A stretch of 17,983 nucleotides of DNA from Cellvibrionales bacterium (GTDB lineage Bacteria; Pseudomonadota; Gammaproteobacteria; Pseudomonadales; JAHEGP01). The notes beneath the pieces are model-generated. The model saw only the letters and a program-made list of their open reading frames with translations, was not told where the DNA came from and searched no databases. Shown one piece after another: positions 13,617 to 17,983 of the stretch (its first letter is position 1; each line of letters opens with the position of its first letter). Location: positions 1 to 17,983 of the forward strand of contig JAHEGP010000036.1 of assembly GCA_024645065.1 (NCBI GenBank), read 5' to 3'. Position numbers and translations under genes: made by a program.

Positions 13617-15080
13617 TCAAACCTCCTCAGTCAGGGTCGCCGGACCTTGTTGGTGCCAGTCGGTGGTCTGTTGGAAGCGGTGCGCGACGTTTAACAGGCG
13701 AGCTTCGTCGAAGTAATTGCCGATTATTTGCAGACCCACCGGAAGATCGTTGGATAGCCCGGCGGGAATCGAGATGCCGGGCAGGCCCGCCAGATTGGTG
13801 GCGATGGTGTAGATATCCTCAAGGTACATTTGCACCGGGTCGGCGCTTTTGGCGCCCATCGCAAACGCGGTACCCGGCGCGGTTGGTCCGGCTATAACGT
13901 CGACTTGCCCGAAAGCGGTGAGAAAATCATTCTTGATCAGGCGCCGAATCTTTTGTGCCTGGCGGTAGTAGGCATCGTAATAGCCCGCGGATAACACGTA
14001 GGCACCCACCAATATTCGCCGCTTCACTTCGTCGCCAAAGCCCTCGGCCCTGCTGCGGCAGTACATGTCATTCAGGTCGACCGGCGTTTCACAGCGATGG
14101 CCGTAGCGAACGCCATCAAAGCGGGACAGGTTTGCACTCGCCTCGGCGGGGGCAATAACATAATAGGCGGGTACTGAGAGGCTCGAGTGGGGAAGGTCGA
14201 TGTCGACCAGCACCGCACCCAGACGTTGAAGTTCGATCAGCGCCCGCTGAATGATGTCGGCGATCGCGGGGTCGAGGCCCTGCTGGAAGTACTGTCTCGG
14301 GAGGCCGATCCGTAGCCCGTCGATATCCTGTCCAAGTCCGGCGCTGTAATCGGGCACCGCAACTTCGCTGGACGTTGAGTCGCGCGGGTCATGGCCGGCC
14401 ATCGCCTGCAGCAGCAGGGCGGCGTCCTCGGCGCTGCGAGCCATGGGGCCGGCCTGATCGAGGCTTGAGGCAAAGGCTATCATGCCATAGCGACTGACCC
14501 TGCCATAGGTGGGTTTCAGGCCCGTGATTCCGCACAGTGATGCCGGCTGGCGGATGCTGCCGCCGGTATCGGTTCCTGTAGCGGCAGCGCATAATTGCGC
14601 CGCAACTGCTGCCGCGCTGCCGCCCGACGAGCCGCCGGGTACGCGTCCGGTATCCCAGGGGTTGTGGACAGCGCCGTAAAAACTGGTCTCGTTCGACGAG
14701 CCCATGGCAAATTCATCCATGTTGGTTTTGCCCAGGCTGACACAGCCGGCCGCAGCCATGTTTTCGACCACCGTGGCACTGTAGGGAGGGATAAAGTTGT
14801 CCAGCATGCGGCTACCGCAACTGGTGCGGGTCCCCTGCGTGCAGAAGATATCCTTGTGAGCAATGGGAACCCCGCACAATGGGGGAGCATCACCCTGCTT
14901 GCGACGCTGGTCCGCTGCCTGCGCCTGTCGCATCGCCTGCTCAGCAGTGACGGTAATAAAGCTGGTATAGTTCGGATCGAGTTTGGCAATGCGATCGAGG
15001 TAGTGGCGGGTGATTTCCATTGAGGAGAAATCACCCTTGCCGAGCCCCTCGACGATGCGGGCAATAGTCAGTCTATGCAT
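13617..15080 (-). CDS. gatA: Asp/Glu-tRNA(Asn/Gln) amidotransferase subunit A
   Basis: Glutaminase subunit of GatCAB, an amidase-signature enzyme that frees ammonia from glutamine and passes it to GatB. Seen: 487 aa, usual length. The Ser-cisSer-Lys triad is complete: Lys76 (AHKDIF), Ser151 (PGGSSGGS) and Ser175 (DTGGSIRQ), with the normal spacing. The amidase-signature core runs on as CGITGLKPTYGRVSRYG. The start at 15080 (ATG, MHRLTIARIVEG) matches GatA N-termini. The frame stays open 57 codons further upstream, but that stretch overlaps gatC in another frame. The Shine-Dalgarno sequence is weak (GGGAAA, about 14 bases away). The gene starts 22 bp after gatC, so coupling to gatC is likely. 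Confidence 0.96.
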   Translation of the reverse strand: MHRLTIARIVEGLGKGDFSSMEITRHYLDRIAKLDPNYTSFITVTAEQAMRQAQAADQRRKQGDAPPLCGVPIAHKDIFCTQGTRTSCGSRMLDNFIPPYSATVVENMAAAGCVSLGKTNMDEFAMGSSNETSFYGAVHNPWDTGRVPGGSSGGSAAAVAAQLCAAATGTDTGGSIRQPASLCGITGLKPTYGRVSRYGMIAFASSLDQAGPMARSAEDAALLLQAMAGHDPRDSTSSEVAVPDYSAGLGQDIDGLRIGLPRQYFQQGLDPAIADIIQRALIELQRLGAVLVDIDLPHSSLSVPAYYVIAPAEASANLSRFDGVRYGHRCETPVDLNDMYCRSRAEGFGDEVKRRILVGAYVLSAGYYDAYYRQAQKIRRLIKNDFLTAFGQVDVIAGPTAPGTAFAMGAKSADPVQMYLEDIYTIATNLAGLPGISIPAGLSNDLPVGLQIIGNYFDEARLLNVAHRFQQTTDWHQQGPATLTEEV

Positions 15081-15102
15081 GATGTTCGGTAGTTTCCCGG
15101 GA

Positions 15103-15390
15103 TTAGTCGATAACTTTGGGCACCAGGTAAAGTCCGTTTTCGGTGGCCGGGGCGATGGCCTGGAAAGCCTCGCGCTGATTGGGTTCGGTAACCTGATCCG
15201 GGCGCAGCGGCTGGATCGCGTCCAGCGGGTTGGCCATCGGTTCGACGGCACTGGTGTCCAGCGCCTGCATTTGGTCGATCATGTCAAGGATATCCGAGAT
15301 CTTGTGAGCGACATCTTCAATGATGGAATTATCGACGTTTATCCGTGCCAGGGTCGCGAGTTTGCGAATATCGTTGTCGTCAAGGTTCAT
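15103..15390 (-). CDS. gatC: Asp/Glu-tRNA(Asn/Gln) amidotransferase subunit C
   Basis: Small subunit that wraps around GatA and GatB and stabilises the amidotransferase. Seen: 95 aa, the usual length. The N-terminus MNLDDNDIRKLATLARI is typical, followed by a helical region (VAHKISDILDMIDQM) and the conserved VEPMANPL segment; the C-terminus ENGLYLVPKVID is also typical. The ATG at 15390 has AAAGG five bases upstream. An in-frame open stretch extends 72 codons upstream but shows no GatC similarity. It is the first gene of gatC-gatA-gatB-98-aa gene-cysZ and is divergent from mreB. Confidence 0.95.
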   Translation of the reverse strand: MNLDDNDIRKLATLARINVDNSIIEDVAHKISDILDMIDQMQALDTSAVEPMANPLDAIQPLRPDQVTEPNQREAFQAIAPATENGLYLVPKVID

Positions 15391-15431
15391 CGTGGCCTTT
15401 GATCCGGTTTGGGCGCCCCTCGCGAGGCACG

Positions 15432-15461
15432 AAAAATGGGTAAACTGCTCCCCGTTTGCCC
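15432..15461 (-). promoter_or_regulatory. Terminator-like hairpin upstream of gatC
   Basis: On the minus strand GGG-C-AAAC pairs with GTTT-A-CCC (7 pairs and one C/A mismatch, 8-base loop), followed by A and TTTTT at 15436-15432. It ends about 41 bases before the gatC ATG. If the gat promoter lies upstream, this could act as an attenuator; otherwise it could end an unseen upstream transcript. No leader peptide or T-box was recognised. Confidence 0.35.
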
Positions 15462-15660
15462 GGGCTGATACATCGGTACAGCAGGGATACCTTTGATCGT
15501 CAGGGAGAAAAGACGAAAGCGCAGTGACTGAAGGTAGAGCGCGCAGCTCCCGGCTTATCCGGGACTGGCGTTGCGTGGCACCCTCGGCCGGCTGCTTCCT
15601 GGCCAACTGTAGCGGCAGGGTTTACAACACGTAATCCACAAATTTATCACAGTTACCGGC

Positions 15661-15689
15661 TTGCCCAAAACCCCCTCTGTTGTTAGAGT
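15661..15689 (+). promoter_or_regulatory. Candidate sigma-70 promoter of mreB
   Basis: TTGCCC (15661-15666, 4/6) and TAGAGT (15684-15689, 4/6) are 17 bases apart, and TGT directly before the -10 makes an extended -10. The predicted transcription start near 15696 gives a leader of about 85 bases before the mreB ATG. Judged by eye only. Confidence 0.5.
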
Positions 15690-15711
15690 GGCGCCCCAAT
15701 CGAATCGCGTC

Positions 15712-15748
15712 CGACTGGCTCCAGTCGCTGTGGCGGGTATTGTATACC
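15712..15748. repeat. Two inverted repeats in the mreB leader
   Basis: CGACTGG-CT-CCAGTCG (15712-15727) is a perfect 7-bp-arm inverted repeat, and GGTAT-TGT-ATACC (15736-15748) is a perfect 5-bp-arm repeat 8 bases further on. Both lie between the candidate promoter and the mreB start. The first could be a protein-binding site or, as RNA, a 6-bp stem with a 4-base loop. No T-run follows. Confidence 0.5.
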
Positions 15749-15781
15749 GATAACGATGCTTTTTTAAGGTAATCAAGCTAG

Positions 15782-16825
15782 ATGCTAATCAAGCGTATAA
15801 GAGGGCTGTTTTCCAACGATCTGTCGATCGATCTGGGTACTGCCAACACACTGATATATGTCAAGGAACAGGGCATTATCCTGAATGAACCCTCGGTGGT
15901 TGCTATTCGCACCCTTGCCAATGGCCAAAAATCGATTGAGGCCGTGGGAGTCGATGCCAAGCGCATGCTGGGGCGTACCCCCGGCAACATAACCGCTATC
16001 AGGCCTTTGAAGGATGGAGTCATCGCCGATTTTCAGGTCACCGAAAAGATGCTGCAGCACTTTATCAGCAAAGTGCACAAGAATAGCTTCATCCGGCCCA
16101 GCCCGCGGGTATTGATTTGTGTGCCCTGCCAGTCGACCCAGGTTGAGCGCCGGGCAATTCGCGAGTCGGCCCTGAGTGCCGGCGCCCGAGAGGTCAGGTT
16201 AATCGAGGAGCCGATGGCTGCGGCCATCGGCGCGGGTATGAAAGTTGAGGATGCCACGGGCTCCATGGTGGTGGATATCGGTGGTGGGACCACCGAGATC
16301 GCTATTTTGTCCCTCAATGGAGTGGTGTATTCGGATTCTGTTCGACTCGGCGGGGACCGGTTCGACGAGGCCATCGCGGGTTACGTACGGCGGGCCTACG
16401 GCAGCCTTATCGGTGAGGCCACCGCGGAGAGGATAAAAACAGAGATTGCCTGCGCATTTCCAGGGTCTGAAATTCGCGAGATTGATGTTCGCGGACGCAA
16501 TTTGGCCGAGGGTGTGCCGCGCAGCTTCACCCTGAATAGTGACGAAATACTTGAGGCTTTGCAGGAGCCACTGCACAGCATTATTGCAGCGGTCAAACGA
16601 GCCCTGGAGCAAGCTCCACCGGAACTGGCGGCCGACATAGCCCTCAGTGGAATCGTTCTGACTGGTGGCGGGGCATTGCTGCGCGATCTGGACCGGCTGC
16701 TGAGCGAGGAAACCGGCCTGCCGGTGGTTGTTGCAGAAGACCCGCTGACCTGTGTTGCCCGGGGCGGCGGACGGGCTCTGGAGTTGATGGACCAACGCCA
16801 TTTGGATTTACTATCCACCGAGTGA
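15782..16825 (+). CDS. mreB: Rod shape-determining protein MreB
   Basis: Bacterial actin homologue that forms membrane-associated filaments and directs lateral cell-wall synthesis with MreC, MreD, RodA and PBP2. Seen: 347 aa, the usual length. The N-terminal amphipathic stretch MLIKRIRGLF precedes the phosphate-1 loop SNDLSIDLGTANTLIYV. The phosphate-2 motif VVDIGGGTTEIAIL stands near residue 162-175, and the adenosine motif SGIVLTGGGALLRDLD is near 287-302. Only a weak Shine-Dalgarno sequence (AAGG, about 12 bases away) precedes the ATG. It is the first gene of mreBCD, divergent from gatC, and is followed by a 224-bp gap before the mreC coding region. Confidence 0.97.
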   Translation: MLIKRIRGLFSNDLSIDLGTANTLIYVKEQGIILNEPSVVAIRTLANGQKSIEAVGVDAKRMLGRTPGNITAIRPLKDGVIADFQVTEKMLQHFISKVHKNSFIRPSPRVLICVPCQSTQVERRAIRESALSAGAREVRLIEEPMAAAIGAGMKVEDATGSMVVDIGGGTTEIAILSLNGVVYSDSVRLGGDRFDEAIAGYVRRAYGSLIGEATAERIKTEIACAFPGSEIREIDVRGRNLAEGVPRSFTLNSDEILEALQEPLHSIIAAVKRALEQAPPELAADIALSGIVLTGGGALLRDLDRLLSEETGLPVVVAEDPLTCVARGGGRALELMDQRHLDLLSTE

Positions 16826-16969
16826 CGCTCGCCATGCTGCCCCGAAAGGCGGGCAGTCTGGTCAGCCAACAACCCCGCGCAACCAAGAGGGTTGGTAAAA
16901 TCGACAATGCGTCGGTGTCAATAAACCGGTATTGTTGAGTTTACGGCTAACAGAGGGCCTGTGCTGACT

Positions 16970-17030
16970 CCTGCCTGGTCTGGAGAAGCCAGGACGGTAA
17001 TGTAGACGTCCTGTTCAGGATCAAAGCCTG
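16970..17030 (+). promoter_or_regulatory. Mutually exclusive hairpins upstream of mreC
   Basis: Six CCTG/CAGG tracts alternate in 61 bases. Possible pairs are CCTGG (16974-16978) with CCAGG (16989-16993); CAGGAC (16990-16995) with GTCCTG (17008-17013), a perfect 6-bp stem; and TCCTG (17009-17013) with CAGGA (17016-17020). The second excludes the first and third, as in a two-state RNA switch. No T-run follows, so control of translation would be the likelier use. Upstream in the same gap are CTGCCC/GGGCAG (16837-16856) and CAACC/GGTTG (16880-16894). Confidence 0.35.
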
Positions 17031-17091
17031 CCCCGAGCGAGAAACTGTCATCAAACCACTATTTAGCGAAAAATCTTCGGTCGGCGTCCGC

Positions 17092-17904
17092 ATGTTGATA
17101 CTGGGCGGTCTTGGCTTGTTATTGATCGTCGCTGATTTCCACTACAACGCGCTTGGCACGATTCGCTCTTCGCTGGCAGCGGCGGCTACCCCGTTTTATT
17201 GGCTCAGTGACCTGCCCTCGCGGCTGGCAGAGTGGGGCGAGGAAAACCTCGGTGGTGACGAAGAGTCGCTGCGGGAGGAGAACGAGCGCCTGAAACAGGA
17301 AGCCTTCATCCTGCGCGGAAGAATGCTGAAAATGTCGGCACTAGTGGCTGACAACGGCCGACTTCGCGAACTGCTCAACTCCACCGCGCTGCTCAAAAGC
17401 GACGATGTGCTCATCGCTGAGACCATCGGCGTGTTACCGCGCCCTGATCGACATATTATTGTGATCGACAAGGGTAGTGACGATAGCGTCACCCTTGGCC
17501 AGCCGGTGATCGATGCCGAGGGGCTGATGGGCCAGGTGGTTGAGGTCAATCCGGTCAGCGCACGCATTCTATTGATTGCCGATGCCAGTCACGCGGTGCC
17601 GGTTCAGAACAATCGCAATGGCGTGCGCTCCGTCGCTGAGGGCACCGGGCGCCTGGATGAGCTGGAGTTGCGCCACGTCGCCGCGACAACCGATATCAAG
17701 GCTGGTGACCTGCTGGTGAGTTCCGGACTTGGAGGGCGGTTCCCGGTCGGTTACCCGGTAGCTAAAGTCAGCTCCGTGATTCACGATCCGGGTCAGCCCT
17801 TTCTCACGGTAAAAGCTGAACCCACGGCCCGTCTAAGCCAAAGCCGGCATGTGTTGCTGGTGTTCAGTGGTGAGCAACGGGTGCAGGTCGAAAAAGCGCC
17901 GTGA
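17092..17904 (+). CDS. mreC: Rod shape-determining protein MreC (true start probably upstream at about 17050)
   Basis: Bitopic inner-membrane protein whose periplasmic part links MreB to the wall-elongation enzymes. Seen: a membrane helix at the N-terminus of this frame (MLILGGLGLLLIVADF), a coiled coil (about residues 58-95, EENERLKQEA onward), and the MreC beta domains with GLMGQVVEV, DASHAVPVQ, ELRHVAATTDIKAGD and VSSGLGGRFPVGYPVA. The first ATG (17092) lacks a ribosome-binding site and would cut off the cytoplasmic tail. The frame upstream encodes IKPLFSEKSSVGVR, matching the start of other MreC proteins (MKPIFSRGPS in E. coli), but has GTC-ATC where GTG or ATG is expected. From ATC at 17050 the protein would be 284 aa. 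The stop overlaps the mreD GTG (GTGA). Confidence 0.93.
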   Translation: MLILGGLGLLLIVADFHYNALGTIRSSLAAAATPFYWLSDLPSRLAEWGEENLGGDEESLREENERLKQEAFILRGRMLKMSALVADNGRLRELLNSTALLKSDDVLIAETIGVLPRPDRHIIVIDKGSDDSVTLGQPVIDAEGLMGQVVEVNPVSARILLIADASHAVPVQNNRNGVRSVAEGTGRLDELELRHVAATTDIKAGDLLVSSGLGGRFPVGYPVAKVSSVIHDPGQPFLTVKAEPTARLSQSRHVLLVFSGEQRVQVEKAP

Positions 17905-17983
17905 CCACCCTTGGCCGTTACTGGATAGTCTCCCTGACACTGCTGGCGTCTCTGTTGTTGGCGGTTTTCCCGATAGTGCCCCC
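17901..17983 (+). CDS. mreD: Rod shape-determining protein MreD, partial (N-terminus)
   Basis: The window ends after 27 codons. The frame begins with GTG overlapping the mreC stop (GTGA) and reads VTTLGRYWIVSLTLLASLLL followed by AVFPIVP. This is the hydrophobic first segment and Pro-rich turn expected of MreD, an inner-membrane partner of MreC. The call depends largely on position after mreC. It is truncated by the window edge, not by mutation. Confidence 0.8.
   Translation, partial: MTTLGRYWIVSLTLLASLLLAVFPIVP

Larger units (their letters stand above)
15391..15781. other. Divergent gatC/mreB intergenic region (391 bp)
   Basis: No credible gene is seen here. On the gatC side are a GGGCGCCC palindrome (15411-15418), a CCTCGCGAGG palindrome (15418-15427) and a terminator-like hairpin (separate entry). 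An imperfect CTG-a-TAC / GTA-CAG stem lies at 15464-15480. On the mreB side are a candidate promoter and two inverted repeats (separate entries). I found no convincing gatC promoter on the minus strand. The middle part (about 15500-15610) shows nothing I can name. Confidence 0.6.

Noticed and set aside
15081..15251. 57-codon upstream extension of gatA
   Set aside because: It overlaps gatC in another frame, and the family N-terminus begins at the ATG at 15080.
15391..15606. 72-codon upstream extension of gatC
   Set aside because: GatC proteins are about 95 aa and begin at the MNLDD-type N-terminus; the extension is Arg/Ser/Pro-rich and covers the regulatory region.
15632..15640. DnaA-box-like TAATCCACA near mreB
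   Set aside because: A single box with one mismatch to TTATCCACA. The following TTTATCACA fits less well, and there is no cluster or AT-rich unwinding element, so no origin is called.
16834..16938. 34-aa open frame in the mreB-mreC gap (ATG at 16834, TGA at 16936)
   Set aside because: Only a distant GAG serves as ribosome-binding site, the frame overlaps hairpins, and no similarity is recognised. A coding function cannot be supported from sequence.

Overview
The window looks like core chromosome of a gammaproteobacterium. The block hemA-prfA-prmC-moeB, the divergent gatCAB / mreBCD pair, a RhlB with an N-terminal basic extension and a CysZ permease all recall Pseudomonas-type gene orders and sequences. 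A marine relative in the Cellvibrionales/Halieaceae range is my guess; that taxon is inference only. No rRNA, tRNA, CRISPR array, insertion sequence, prophage or integrase was seen, and nothing indicates recent transfer.

Left part, 130-4086 (+): four genes that each overlap the next by 1 to 4 bases: hemA (glutamyl-tRNA reductase), prfA (release factor 1), prmC (methylase of the release-factor GGQ glutamine) and moeB (MoaD-adenylating enzyme). Opposed to them, ending 4 bp from moeB, are a MATE exporter (4091-5476, -) and a DoxX-family membrane protein (5664-6293, -).

Centre, 6449-10899: a large membrane sensor protein on the minus strand (6449-9334) with a 7TMR-DISM-like periplasmic and membrane part, a PAS domain, a GGDEF-like domain and an EAL-like domain. 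Both nucleotide-signalling domains have lost their catalytic signatures. A clear Rho-independent terminator closes this gene. It is divergent from rhlB, the DEAD-box helicase of the RNA degradosome.

Right part: reading leftward from 15390 is a probable operon gatC-gatA-gatB (Glu-tRNA(Gln) amidotransferase), then a 98-aa PA4642-like protein of unknown function, then cysZ (sulfate permease). Divergent from gatC is the cell-shape cluster mreB-mreC-mreD, with mreD cut by the window end.

Points most worth a second look: the doubly degenerate GGDEF-EAL sensor beside rhlB; the absence of any standard start codon where mreC should begin; a set of mutually exclusive hairpins in the 224-bp mreB-mreC gap; paired palindromes in the mreB leader; and a terminator-like hairpin just upstream of gatC. 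I found no wholly new multi-gene system; most of the window is housekeeping.
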